Shown here one piece after another: positions 45,711 to 54,044 of a stretch of 64,000 nucleotides of DNA. Below the pieces are notes generated by a model. The model made no database searches. It had not been told where the DNA came from and saw only the letters and a program-made list of their open reading frames with translations. The stretch comes from Actinopolyspora lacussalsi (lineage in GTDB: Bacteria; Actinomycetota; Actinomycetes; Mycobacteriales; Pseudonocardiaceae): contig JAURUC010000001.1 in NCBI GenBank assembly GCA_030803735.1, positions 939,501 through 1,003,500 of the forward strand, read 5' to 3'. The stretch's first letter is position 1. Each line of letters starts with the position of its first letter. The translations under genes and the position numbers were made by a program.

Positions 45711-46229
45711 ATGCCACGAGAGGGTCGTACTGGTCTGGTCGTTCCTGTTCCCGCCGCCGATGAGGCGCTGGCCCCGCTGATCGAGCGGTATCCGCAGGCG
45801 GTGCGTGAGGGGGTTCCCGCGCACCTGTCGGTGTTGTATCCGTTCCTCGCCGCCGAGGAGCTCGATACCGAGGTGGTCACCACGTTGCGGACGCTGTTCG
45901 ACCGGCAGCCCCCGCTGCGGGTGGTGCTGGAGCGGTGCCACCGGCGGGGCGGGTTCGTGTATCTGCTTCCCGACCCGCTCGATCCGCTGCGGGAGTTGAC
46001 CGAGGCAGTCCGGCGCCACTGGCCGGAGCTGGTTCCCTACGAGGGGCGTTACGACGTGCTGGAGCCGCACGTGACGGTGGCGATGGGGGCCGAGGAGGAG
46101 ACGGCGGCGGCGATGCGGCGGGAAGTGGCGGAGTCGGTGCCGCTGACGGTGGAGCTGGACGAGGCGTGGCTGGTGGTGTTGCGGCAGCGGTGGCAGCTGC
46201 ACGAGCGGTTCGCCTTTCGTGGTCAGTAG
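45711..46229 (+). CDS. 2H phosphoesterase (2'-5' RNA ligase-like)
   Basis: A 172-residue protein with the two HxT/Sx motifs of the 2H superfamily: 'GVPAHLSVLYPFLA' (His38) and 'LEPHVTVAMG' (His120). 'TGLVVPVPAADEALAPLIER' and the spacing between motifs fit the 2'-5' RNA ligase/CPDase-like group, which acts on 2',3'-cyclic or 2'-5' phosphodiesters. Substrate unknown. ATG 45711 follows cggag. The 3' end overlaps the convergent MAB_1171c-type gene by 7 bases. Confidence 0.83.
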   Translation: MPREGRTGLVVPVPAADEALAPLIERYPQAVREGVPAHLSVLYPFLAAEELDTEVVTTLRTLFDRQPPLRVVLERCHRRGGFVYLLPDPLDPLRELTEAVRRHWPELVPYEGRYDVLEPHVTVAMGAEEETAAAMRREVAESVPLTVELDEAWLVVLRQRWQLHERFAFRGQ

Positions 46230-47452
46230 GATTGCTGCGGCCGCTCGTTGTCCGCGTCGGCCGGGTCCGGTTGTCGAGCCAGGGCTTCCGAGACCCGCAC
46301 GAGCCAGCTGATTTCGTCGGTGAGGTCGTCGTAGGGTTCGGCGGCGCGTGTCCGCTCGGTCTCGGGGATCGGCGTGTCACGGTGGTGGCGGGACAGCGCG
46401 GTGTGAATGTCTCGGGCCTCCACGACGGCGGCGCGGTCCTGCTCGGCGACACCGTGCCGCCGCACCGCGGCCTGGTGGTCGCGGGTGTCCTCGACCGATC
46501 GGTAGGGCCGCAGCAGGAGCAGGCCGTCACGGATGGCCACCACACGTCGGTACAGCTGTTCGGAACCGCCACGTTCCGGTGTCGGGGCGGTTCGCGCGGG
46601 GTCTTCGACGGTGAAGGCGATACTCGGCATCGCGGTGTGCAGTGTGTGCCACAGCGGGTGCAGCCGCCGGTGGGAGCGTCGGTGGGCCAGTGAACGGACG
46701 AGTTGTTCGCAGCGCGGCCCGAGAGTGGGCACAGCGGCCCCCAGCACGATGGCCAGCACGGACAGCGCCGGAAGACCGACCGCGAAGGTGCAGTCGACCG
46801 TGGCGAACGCCGAGGGGCAGTAGGGCTCGGCCACCGATCCGGTCAGTAGTTCCGACAGCACTGACCACAGTTTGTGCGCGAGATATCCGGCGGCCAGTGT
46901 GCTGCCGACGCCCAGCAGCACCATCCCGGCACGTAGCCAGGTTCGGGTGTAGCGGATCGAGCTCGTGGTCAGCACGATCAGCTCGATCACGGCTGTGCCC
47001 AGGTACAGCGAGTACAGCAGTGTGTAGCCGGCCAGGGTCGGCTGGGTGGCGTAGAGCCCGGTGAACACACCGGTTCCGCCGGGCGGGTCGCTGAACGCGA
47101 ACATCGCGATCATGCCCAGCAGAGTCAGCAGCAGGGTCAGCAGGCGAGTACGGACCTTGCGGGGTACCTGTTCGGCGGGGTGTCCGACGTAGAGCATCAG
47201 GTGCAGAAATCCGAACGCCGCCACGAGTGTGCACATGTTCGACAGCAGCCGTCCGAGACTGGGCAGGAGTGCGCTCTCGGCGGCCTGCACGACAGGTGCC
47301 AGCGTGATGAAGGCCGTTCCCAGTGCGCAGGCGAGCGTGATCAGCGGTATCTCCGTGGGGCGCCTGCGTCCTCGGTTCCAGAGCACGATGCGGTAACCGG
47401 CCACCGAGAACACCACGAAGCCGGTGGTCAGGAACAGCACGGACACGCCCAT
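46223..47452 (-). CDS. MAB_1171c-family membrane protein
   Basis: A 409-residue protein with seven hydrophobic segments in the first about 245 residues ('VSVLFLTTGFVVFSVAGYRI', 'EIPLITLACALGTAFITLA', 'LLSNMCTLVAAFGFLHLMLY', 'LLTLLLTLLGMIAMFAF', 'GYTLLYSLYLGTAVIELIVL', 'AGMVLLGVGSTLAAGYLAHK', 'LPALSVLAIVLGAAVPTLG') and a cytoplasmic C-terminal part ('RLHPLWHTLHTAMPSIAF', 'RVVAIRDGLLLLRPYRS'). This matches the MAB_1171c/DUF6545 family of putative transporters known almost only from actinomycetes. It starts (ATG 47452) 2 bases after the ImmA stop, so the two are surely co-expressed. Confidence 0.85.
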   Translation of the reverse strand: MGVSVLFLTTGFVVFSVAGYRIVLWNRGRRRPTEIPLITLACALGTAFITLAPVVQAAESALLPSLGRLLSNMCTLVAAFGFLHLMLYVGHPAEQVPRKVRTRLLTLLLTLLGMIAMFAFSDPPGGTGVFTGLYATQPTLAGYTLLYSLYLGTAVIELIVLTTSSIRYTRTWLRAGMVLLGVGSTLAAGYLAHKLWSVLSELLTGSVAEPYCPSAFATVDCTFAVGLPALSVLAIVLGAAVPTLGPRCEQLVRSLAHRRSHRRLHPLWHTLHTAMPSIAFTVEDPARTAPTPERGGSEQLYRRVVAIRDGLLLLRPYRSVEDTRDHQAAVRRHGVAEQDRAAVVEARDIHTALSRHHRDTPIPETERTRAAEPYDDLTDEISWLVRVSEALARQPDPADADNERPQQSY

Positions 47453-47454
47453 GT

Positions 47455-47973
47455 TCAACCTCCGAAGATGTAGTCGACCCGGGCGAGGCGTCGTGCGGTC
47501 ATCGGTGGGGCCTCGCCCGCCACGTGGGGACGTCGACGTGCCCGCTGGTGCAGCAGCGAGGCCACTGTTTCGGCCTCGTGCTCCTGCGATTCCCCCGTTG
47601 CCCGATCCAGCAGGTGCGCCAGCGCCGCCGGAGCCAGATCCGGTGCGATGCGCTGTGCCTCCTGTTCGGACAGGACACAGTGGCCACGATGGCGCGAGAT
47701 CATGTGCCCGACCTCGTGCAGGATGATGTGGTCCTGGTGAAAACCACTGGTGTTGGCGGCGTAGGCGATCACGTCGTGGTCGGCGTGCTGTTGCCACAAC
47801 CCGGAGCTGTCCCCACGGGTCCACACGATCGGGCACAGGTCGATGTCGCGGCCGCGGTGTTGTTCGAGCCGGTCGAGGAAATCGTTGATGTCCCACGGGT
47901 GTGGCACACCGATGTGGCCGAGCAGCTCGTCGACCCGTCTGCGACAGCGAACGCGCAGGTCGGATCGGTCCAC
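47455..47973 (-). CDS. ImmA/IrrE-type zinc metallopeptidase
   Basis: A 172-residue protein with the gluzincin-like HExxH-type site 'HIILHEVGHMISRHRGH' (HEVGH at about 86-90) and a downstream 'HEAETVASLLHQRA' Glu ligand, as in ImmA/IrrE peptidases that cleave repressors. The family pattern 'VDELLGHIGVPHPWDINDFL' at the N-terminus matches actinomycete ImmA proteins that pair with MAB_1171c proteins. I prefer GTG 47973, which has gaggggag 7 bases upstream; a possible leaderless ATG at 48069, preceded by aataat, would add 32 residues. No XRE-type repressor is adjacent. Confidence 0.83.
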   Translation of the reverse strand: MDRSDLRVRCRRRVDELLGHIGVPHPWDINDFLDRLEQHRGRDIDLCPIVWTRGDSSGLWQQHADHDVIAYAANTSGFHQDHIILHEVGHMISRHRGHCVLSEQEAQRIAPDLAPAALAHLLDRATGESQEHEAETVASLLHQRARRRPHVAGEAPPMTARRLARVDYIFGG

Positions 47974-48200
47974 GGTGGCACTCCCCTCTCCGCTGGTCGC
48001 CGATCCGCTGTCCGGCGGGCGCAGGCACCACGGTGTCACGCCCACGACGTCGATATCCGTACCATTCATGATCGCATTATTGGTGACGCGGCCGCATCGG
48101 TTCACACACCCGCCGGGAGGTCGCCGAGTTGACCGCTCACCCGCGCTTGTGACGTTGCCCGACAACCACCGGTCCTCCGGCAGCTCCGCCGGCCGCGGTG

Positions 48201-50990
48201 CTACTCGATCCGCGGGCATCCGGTCGCGGTGCTGGGATGCCGTCCGTCGTAGACGGTCCCGATGAGGTACGCGCAGGTCGGTGTTCCCGCCGGGCCGCGG
48301 AGCTCGCTGATGTTGTCGATGCGCAGGAGGGCGAGACTGCGGTCATCGGCGATTCGGGAACGGCCGAAGTCGATCGTGCCCGTGGCTCCCTCGAACGAGG
48401 TGTCACGAAGTTGCTGGGCCACCTCGGCGCGGTGTGGGGTGAGGCCGCTCTTCGTCGGCCCCCGGTCGTGGCGGATGGCGATGACGGTGTTGACGAACAA
48501 TCCCGCGGCGTCGTACAGGCCGCCGACCCGCTCGCCGGGCCAGGGCATGTTCGGCGCTTCCGTTCGCGGCAGCTGTGCGCGTAGTGTCTCGCGCAGCTTG
48601 CGGTAGCCGCTGCAGAACGCGTTGAGCTGTGTTCCTCCCGCGGGTAGTGAGTTGGCACGGCCGGCCACGCAGTCCTCGCCCGCCAGGATCACGGGGCTTC
48701 CCATGCCGACGTAGGAGATCGTCACACCGTTGAACTCGGTGGTTTTGCGGCTGCGCTGGTCGGAGACGAACCGCGACACCGCGTCCGAAGCCACGATCAT
48801 GGGGAGTTCGGCTGAGTCCGGACAGTTGCGGCGGACGGTGCGCAGGAAGTCGCCGAAAGTGTTCTCCCGGCCCGCGTAGAACGCGATCTCCCGGCTGCGG
48901 TCGGTGTCCTCGGCGCACAACGGTGCCAACTCGCTGACCGAACGCTGCCACGTGCGCTCTTCCAGCGCGATGTCGATACTGTCGAACTTCTCGGTCAGCG
49001 CCGAGACGAGCGTCGCCGCATAGATGTTCCGTCCGCTCGTGGACGGGTGGTACAGGGTGACCTTCGGCGAGTTGAGGTGTGCCGCGTAGTTGACGATCAG
49101 CTCGGCCTGTTTCTCGTTTCCCGGCACGAGCTGGAAGTAGAGCGGAGTGAGCTCGGCCAGCTCGGTGCTGGTCAGTGTGGAGCCGAGGACGGGGATGCCG
49201 TGCTCGCCGAGGATGCGGATGGCCTGTTCGGTCTCGGTCACGCTGCGGTCCATTCCCACAACGCCGAGGATGGTGGGATCGGATTCGATGAGCGGCACGA
49301 GAAGCTCCCGTGTCACCTCGGGCGCACCCCGCATTCCCGTCCCACCGTTGGCGATGATGATCCGAAGCAGCGGCTCCGTCGCGGACCGTTTGTTCTGTTC
49401 TCGCTGGCGCAGCAGCAGTCCTTCCAGTTCTTCCGCCACGGCGTGATCGGTGCGGGGACCGAACCGGCTGTTGGTCAACCCCGCGAAATAGATCAGTGTG
49501 ACGTAAGGCCGATCAGGGTTACCGGCATGCAGCCGTTTCGCCCGTTCGTTCTGCGTGTGTACGGCGGACTGCGCGTAACGCAGCCGCTCGTTGGCACCGA
49601 ACACCTGTGCGGTGCTGTCGCTGTAGCCGAGACACTGCTCGCCGGCGGCACCCAGCCGACTCACGCGGGTGGCTACCGTTCCTGCCGCCCATCGCTCGAA
49701 CGCGGCGCAGCTCGATGTCCAGGATTGGCTGACTGTGATGGCGGGCTGGATCAGCCCCGCGGCCAGCAGGACCAGCACGAGCGCCTCGCACACGTACCGT
49801 CGTGCCAGCAGCGGAGCACGTCGGGGATGCCAGCTCGCCGCCTCCTGCCAGGCTTGTCGGTCCTCGCCGGTGGTTTCGGGCTCGGGTGTGGCGGGTGGAA
49901 GTTCGATGTGCAGGTAGCGCGCGTCGGGAGCGAGTTTCTGCCGCCGGGTGGGCAGCCGTCGCTGCCATTCGGAGAGGGCTTCGTTCGCGTGTACGGCGGC
50001 GGTCAGCGAGGGGGTGGGGTCCTGCGGGGCCTGGGGAGGGTCGTCGGTGGCCGCGACGACGAGGAGCGGATCGAGTTTGCCGGTCTCGTTGCGTACTTCG
50101 TTGATCAGTCGCAACAATTCCCAGCCACCGTTGGTGTCGCGGACGTTGTCCAGTAGAACCGTGGCGTAGGTGGTACGGCGCCAGCCGGCCCTGTGCGGCA
50201 GGATTCGCAATCGTCTGCGCCGGTAGGCGATGCGGAGGTCCTCCAGGAAAGCGTGCAGCAGCAGTTTCTTGATCTGTTCCTGGCTTTCGGAGGCGCGCCG
50301 GTCGAGCGTTAGGCGCTCGGCGAAGCCCTGGAGGCCGATGGAGTGCCGCGGCACCATGAACGGCTGACGCATGATCCAGCGTGCTTCGCGGCCGAGGCCC
50401 GGGACTCTGCCCGCCAGCCACCGCATCCCGAGGAGTTGGCCGATCCAGAGGAATACGCTCAGCACGAAGCGGGTCAGAGCGTGCGGAACTTCGGAGATGA
50501 GCGTGCGCAACCCTCCGGTTCCCGGGCGGCCGCCGGTCCACTCCCGCAGCAGGTGGAGTACGGGTTTGTCGCGTTTTCCCTGTTCCGGCGGCAGGTGTTG
50601 CCGTGTCAGCCACTCGATGAGCTTGTAGTTGTCGAATTCGCCGATGCCGCCGGAGGTGAACTCGTCCTTACCGAGTTCCTGCTGGATCGCGTGCAGGAGG
50701 GGGAGCAGACGTTGGGTTGGATCGTCGGTGGTGGTGTCGACGACCTCGTCCGCGTCGATGAGGGCGTGGGGAACCTGCGGCAGTGCGGTGTCCAGGGACT
50801 CCTTCAGCGTCGGCAGGAAATCCGTGACCGAGTGGTCCCGGTGCAGGCAGACGAGCGGAAGAGGCTGGTCACCACGCCGATCGTGTGGTGACGGCGCGGT
50901 GAACAACCGTGGCCGGTGGTACAGGTTCCGGATCAGTGTCAGAAGCGCGTGCAACCCCGTGAAATGCGGGAGGGATCGATCAGACTCCAT
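48201..50990 (-). CDS. Large membrane receptor: degenerate NTPase-like domain, TM, periplasmic-binding domain
   Basis: A 929-residue protein. Residues 1-395 appear cytoplasmic with a Walker B-like 'TYATVLLDNVRDTNGGW' and 'LDPLLVVAATDDPPQAP', as in NTPase domains, but no P-loop is visible (the expected site reads 'LPLVCLHRDHS'). A hydrophobic stretch at 171-195 may associate with the membrane, and a clear TM lies at about 400-421. Residues about 496-890 form a type 1 periplasmic-binding fold like Leu/Ile/Val-binding proteins ('YVTLIYFAGLTNSRFGPRTD', 'ILGVVGMDRSVTETEQAIRI', 'GIPVLGSTLTSTEL', 'PKVTLYHPSTSGRN'). It reads as a one-protein receptor, not an ABC transporter component; no permease is nearby. 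It heads the minus-strand set with ImmA and MAB_1171c. Confidence 0.75.
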   Translation of the reverse strand: MESDRSLPHFTGLHALLTLIRNLYHRPRLFTAPSPHDRRGDQPLPLVCLHRDHSVTDFLPTLKESLDTALPQVPHALIDADEVVDTTTDDPTQRLLPLLHAIQQELGKDEFTSGGIGEFDNYKLIEWLTRQHLPPEQGKRDKPVLHLLREWTGGRPGTGGLRTLISEVPHALTRFVLSVFLWIGQLLGMRWLAGRVPGLGREARWIMRQPFMVPRHSIGLQGFAERLTLDRRASESQEQIKKLLLHAFLEDLRIAYRRRRLRILPHRAGWRRTTYATVLLDNVRDTNGGWELLRLINEVRNETGKLDPLLVVAATDDPPQAPQDPTPSLTAAVHANEALSEWQRRLPTRRQKLAPDARYLHIELPPATPEPETTGEDRQAWQEAASWHPRRAPLLARRYVCEALVLVLLAAGLIQPAITVSQSWTSSCAAFERWAAGTVATRVSRLGAAGEQCLGYSDSTAQVFGANERLRYAQSAVHTQNERAKRLHAGNPDRPYVTLIYFAGLTNSRFGPRTDHAVAEELEGLLLRQREQNKRSATEPLLRIIIANGGTGMRGAPEVTRELLVPLIESDPTILGVVGMDRSVTETEQAIRILGEHGIPVLGSTLTSTELAELTPLYFQLVPGNEKQAELIVNYAAHLNSPKVTLYHPSTSGRNIYAATLVSALTEKFDSIDIALEERTWQRSVSELAPLCAEDTDRSREIAFYAGRENTFGDFLRTVRRNCPDSAELPMIVASDAVSRFVSDQRSRKTTEFNGVTISYVGMGSPVILAGEDCVAGRANSLPAGGTQLNAFCSGYRKLRETLRAQLPRTEAPNMPWPGERVGGLYDAAGLFVNTVIAIRHDRGPTKSGLTPHRAEVAQQLRDTSFEGATGTIDFGRSRIADDRSLALLRIDNISELRGPAGTPTCAYLIGTVYDGRHPSTATGCPRIE

Positions 50991-51654
50991 TGAGCCCCCT
51001 CGGATCCGGCTGCGTGAACGTGTCGGGGGATGTTACTCGCCGGAGTCGTCCGCTGTGTCTGATTCGGGAAACCGGACAACCGCACCTTCGTACCCAGTGG
51101 ACAGTGCAGGGCTAGCGGTCGTCGACCGTGTAGGGGTGCGGATCGTGTTGGTGCGGTTTGGGTCTGGTGACTTCCGCTATGCGCGGATGGTCCAGCTGCC
51201 GTGGCAGAACCACTGCCCGTGTGATCCTCGCGTGCGTTGCGCGGCTCAGGTGCTAGCAGGAGCAGGCGGCAGGTGAACGGTCATGATCAGACGGCAGACC
51301 TCGGTGCCCGTTCCGAGGTAGGTGTGCGGTGCGTCGCCGCCTGGATCGCATCGGGCCTTGGAACGCCTGACGCCGGGTCTGATGATCGCGGGTTCAGGCA
51401 GGCCCCCGCGCGAGTGGATCTCGAGCTTGGCGCAGAAGAACGATGAAGGGGTTGGCAATGATTTCGTCACGGTGACGATGAGTGGAGTGCGGGGACCGGT
51501 GAATGCCACGGTCTCGACCTCGAGGGATCGGGAAGGTGTTCACGGGATGCTTGCCATCGAACGACAGACGGCGCTAAGCGCCCACGCTCCTGGTCGGAGA
51601 CTCTGTCTGTTGGCGTGCTGAAGGCTGTGTGCTGGTTCCGCAGACAAGGCATGA
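50991..51654. other. Intergenic gap between receptor and MFS gene
   Basis: About 660 bases with no convincing gene. On the minus strand 51246-51430 reads 'GDAPHTYLGTGTEVCRLIMT' before a stop, which resembles the tail of a cupin domain, but the upstream part is not cupin-like. A ccgcaga/tctgcgg inverted repeat (51638-51644 / 51658-51664) spans the MFS stop codon and may be its terminator. Confidence 0.4.
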
Positions 51655-52938
51655 TCATCTGCGGGTAGTGTGCTCGTCGACCTGGGAGCAGGCTCGCCGT
51701 TGGGTGCGGGGATGGGTTTCGTACATGCGCAGGGCGAGGCCGCAGGCGGAGGCGAGGCTCAGGGAGGCGGCGGCCCAGACAGCAGCGCGTAGGTCGGTGA
51801 GGTCGGCGACGATGCCGCCGAGGACAGCACCGGCGGCGTATCCGCTGTCGCGCCAGAGGCGGTAGACGCCGACGGAGCGCGCGCGCCAGCTGGGGTGGGC
51901 GACGTCGCCGATGGCGGCCAGCAGTGTGGGGTAGACCATCGCTGTTCCGGTACCGAGCAGCACGGTGGCCAGTGCCCATGTGGGGAAAGTGCCGGCGACG
52001 GCGATGAGCGCCAGGGCCGCGGCTTGGGTGAGCATGCCGACGGTGATGAGGCGTTTGCGCCCCCACCGGTCGGACAGCGCTCCCGTGGCGAGTTGGCCCG
52101 CTCCCCAGACCGCGGGGTAGAGCGCGACCAGCAGGCCGACCTGGCCGACGGGCAGTCCGGCGCCGGCGAACAGCAGGGGGAACAGGCCCCAGGACAAACC
52201 GAAGTTGAGGTTGTTGACCAGGCCGGCCTGGCTGGCCGAGGACAAAGCCGGTTCGGTGAGGGTGGTGCGGGTGAAGACGTGCCGGTTGGTCAGCTCGGTG
52301 TGGCCGTCGTCGGAACCGTGGTGGGCGGCTTCGAGGCGGGCGTGCTCGCGGGTTTCGCGGACCACCAGCGTCGACAGGGCGAGGCCGAGCACGACGTAGG
52401 CCGCGCCGAGCAGGAACGGTATGGGGCGCAGCCCGAAGTGCTCGGCGAGATAGCCGGCCAGGGCCGAGGTGACCGCGACCGCGCCGTATCCGGCTGCTTC
52501 GTTGAAGCCCATCGCCAGTCCACGTTGGCGAGGTCCGACGAGGTCGACTTTCATGATCACAGTGGTTGACCAGGTCAGCCCCTGGTTGATGCCGAGCAGG
52601 AGGTTTGCGGCGACGATCCAGCTCCAGTTGGGAGCGAAGATCAGCATCGCTGGCACGGGAATGGCGATCAGCCAGCCGGCGATCAGCACGGGTTTGCGGC
52701 CGAAGCGATCCGACCAGGTGCCGGCGAAGTAGTTGGTGGTGGCCTTGCTGAGCCCGAACACGAGCACGTAGCTCAGCAGGAACGTGTAGCCGGTCAGGTG
52801 AAACTCCTGCTCGGCCAGCAGCGGCAGCACGGTTTGTTCCTGGCCGACCATGCCGCCGACCAGGGCGTTGACAACGACGAGCAGGCTGAACTGGGCCAGG
52901 TTGGCGCGCAGACCCAACCGCAGAGCGGTGGTGCTCAT
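51655..52938 (-). CDS. MFS transporter of the ArsR-rhodanese locus
   Basis: A 427-residue 12-TM major facilitator. 'NYFAGTWSDRFGRKPVLIAG' is motif A, followed by 'ANLLLGINQGLTWSTTVIMK' and a second-half 'LATGALSDRWGRKRLITVGM'. Its start codon overlaps the stop of the rhodanese remnant (ATGA, 52935-52938), so it is translated from that message. MFS proteins in ArsR-rhodanese loci are thought to export sulfur or arsenic-related anions, but the substrate here is unproven. Confidence 0.88.
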   Translation of the reverse strand: MSTTALRLGLRANLAQFSLLVVVNALVGGMVGQEQTVLPLLAEQEFHLTGYTFLLSYVLVFGLSKATTNYFAGTWSDRFGRKPVLIAGWLIAIPVPAMLIFAPNWSWIVAANLLLGINQGLTWSTTVIMKVDLVGPRQRGLAMGFNEAAGYGAVAVTSALAGYLAEHFGLRPIPFLLGAAYVVLGLALSTLVVRETREHARLEAAHHGSDDGHTELTNRHVFTRTTLTEPALSSASQAGLVNNLNFGLSWGLFPLLFAGAGLPVGQVGLLVALYPAVWGAGQLATGALSDRWGRKRLITVGMLTQAAALALIAVAGTFPTWALATVLLGTGTAMVYPTLLAAIGDVAHPSWRARSVGVYRLWRDSGYAAGAVLGGIVADLTDLRAAVWAAASLSLASACGLALRMYETHPRTQRRACSQVDEHTTRR

Positions 52939-53144
52939 TCCCCTTCCTCCAGGGAACGTCCAGTGGTTGTGGTCCAGTCCTGCGGGCCGCCTTCGAGGAC
53001 GGCGAGGTCGCGGTGCCCGGCCGCAGAGGCGAGTACCTGGGTGCCTTCGGTGGCCGCCAGCTGGCGCATGCCGGAGACATCGACCAAGTAGGCCGAGTTG
53101 CCCAGCCCCTCATCGACCAGCGGAACCAGATCCACCGTGCTCAT
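52935..53144 (-). pseudogene. MBL-fold/rhodanese hydrolase, internally deleted
   Basis: A 69-codon frame whose N-terminus 'VDLVPLVDEGLGNSAYLVDV' is the start of a metallo-beta-lactamase-fold persulfide dioxygenase-like protein. The C-terminus 'SAAGHRDLAVLEGGPQDWTT' plus TGRSLEEGE is the end of its rhodanese domain. The roughly 370 residues between, including all metal ligands and the rhodanese Cys, are missing. The reading frame is preserved across the junction (about residue 25-28), so it still couples translation to the MFS gene. Either a relic or a residual leader peptide. Confidence 0.7.
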
Positions 53145-53197
53145 CGCAACACCTCCCGTCGGAGTGGGCTTTTCCTGACGCAGTCTCCGTTATACGC

Positions 53198-53211
53198 TAT
53201 TCCACGGAATA
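53198..53211. promoter_or_regulatory. Probable ArsR operator in the divergent rhodanese promoter
   Basis: tattcc (53198-53203) and ggaata (53206-53211) form a 6-bp inverted repeat around ac, 11 bases before the regulator start and in the 79-bp gap between divergent genes; a tatacgct element overlaps its upstream edge. Confidence 0.5.
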
Positions 53212-53222
53212 TTGGAGGAAAG

Positions 53223-53882
53223 ATGGCTGATCATTATGCCAAGGCAGCGCTGTTCGACCAGTTCGCCCGCGTCGGCAAGGCACTGGGCAGTGGCAAGAGG
53301 CTCGAACTGCTCGATCTGCTCGCCCAGGGCGAGCGCACCGTGGAGTCGTTGGCCCGCACGGCCCAGCTGGGCACCACCACCGCCTCGGCGCATTTGCAGA
53401 CCCTCAAGCAGGCGAACCTGGTCACCACCCGCCGGGAGGGCACCAAGATCTACTATCGGCTGGCCGGCACTGACGTCGCCGCGCTGTACGCGTTGGTACG
53501 CAACGTGGCCAGTGCTCACCTGCCCGACGTAGCCACGGCCAGCACCGCCTACCTCGGCCCGGACGATGCCGAGCACGTCAGCCGCGAGGAACTGCTCCGC
53601 CGAGCCCAGGACGATAACGTGATCGTGCTCGACGTGCGCCCCCGTGAGGAATACGAGGCCGGACATATCCCCGGCGCGGTCTCGATCCCGCTGGAGGAAC
53701 TGGCCGGCAAGCTCGACACCATCCCGGCCGACCAGGAGGTCGTCGCCTACTGCCGCGGCCGCTACTGCGTGCTCGCCCACGACGCGGTGCGCTTGCTGAC
53801 CACCCACGGGCGCACCGCCCACCGCCTGGACGACGGGATCCTCGAATGGCGACTCGCCGACCTGCCCGTGGTCACGACCTGA
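53223..53882 (+). CDS. ArsR-type regulator fused to a rhodanese domain
   Basis: A 219-residue sulfur-sensing type regulator. Residues 1-95 are an ArsR/SmtB winged helix ('ALFDQFARVGKALGSGKRLE', 'LGTTTASAHLQTLKQANLVT', 'REGTKIYYRLAG'), and 115-219 a rhodanese domain ('DNVIVLDVRPREEYEAGHIP', 'GAVSIPLEEL') with the active loop C177-RGRY-C182. Two cysteines in the loop suggest persulfide or disulfide switching. By analogy with CstR/ArsR-rhodanese systems it should repress the divergent MFS operon until reactive sulfur or a related anion modifies the loop. ATG 53223 follows ggagga. Confidence 0.9.
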   Translation: MADHYAKAALFDQFARVGKALGSGKRLELLDLLAQGERTVESLARTAQLGTTTASAHLQTLKQANLVTTRREGTKIYYRLAGTDVAALYALVRNVASAHLPDVATASTAYLGPDDAEHVSREELLRRAQDDNVIVLDVRPREEYEAGHIPGAVSIPLEELAGKLDTIPADQEVVAYCRGRYCVLAHDAVRLLTTHGRTAHRLDDGILEWRLADLPVVTT

Positions 53883-54044
53883 TAAGCACCACACGCCCCG
53901 CGTCCGCAGCGCGCCCGCTGACGAGCCGACCCCGCCTGCCGACGGCAAGGCCGCCGAGCGCGACGTCGGTCAACTGGACGCGGAATTGCCACGACGGCCC
54001 CCGGCACCGCTGCTTGATCCACCACTTTCCCTGAAGGAACCGTG

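Noticed and set aside
42823..45717. A second long open frame on the minus strand (about 960 codons) overlapping hrpB
   Set aside because: Its product is almost only Arg, Pro, Thr and Ala and lacks any motif; long shadow frames are expected in DNA this rich in G+C.
48201..50990. ABC import system based on the Leu/Ile/Val-binding domain
   Set aside because: No permease or transport ATPase gene is adjacent and the binding domain is part of a membrane-anchored receptor.
51246..51509. Possible cupin gene or remnant on the minus strand
   Set aside because: Only about 20 residues near the end resemble a cupin tail; no second motif or proper N-terminus.
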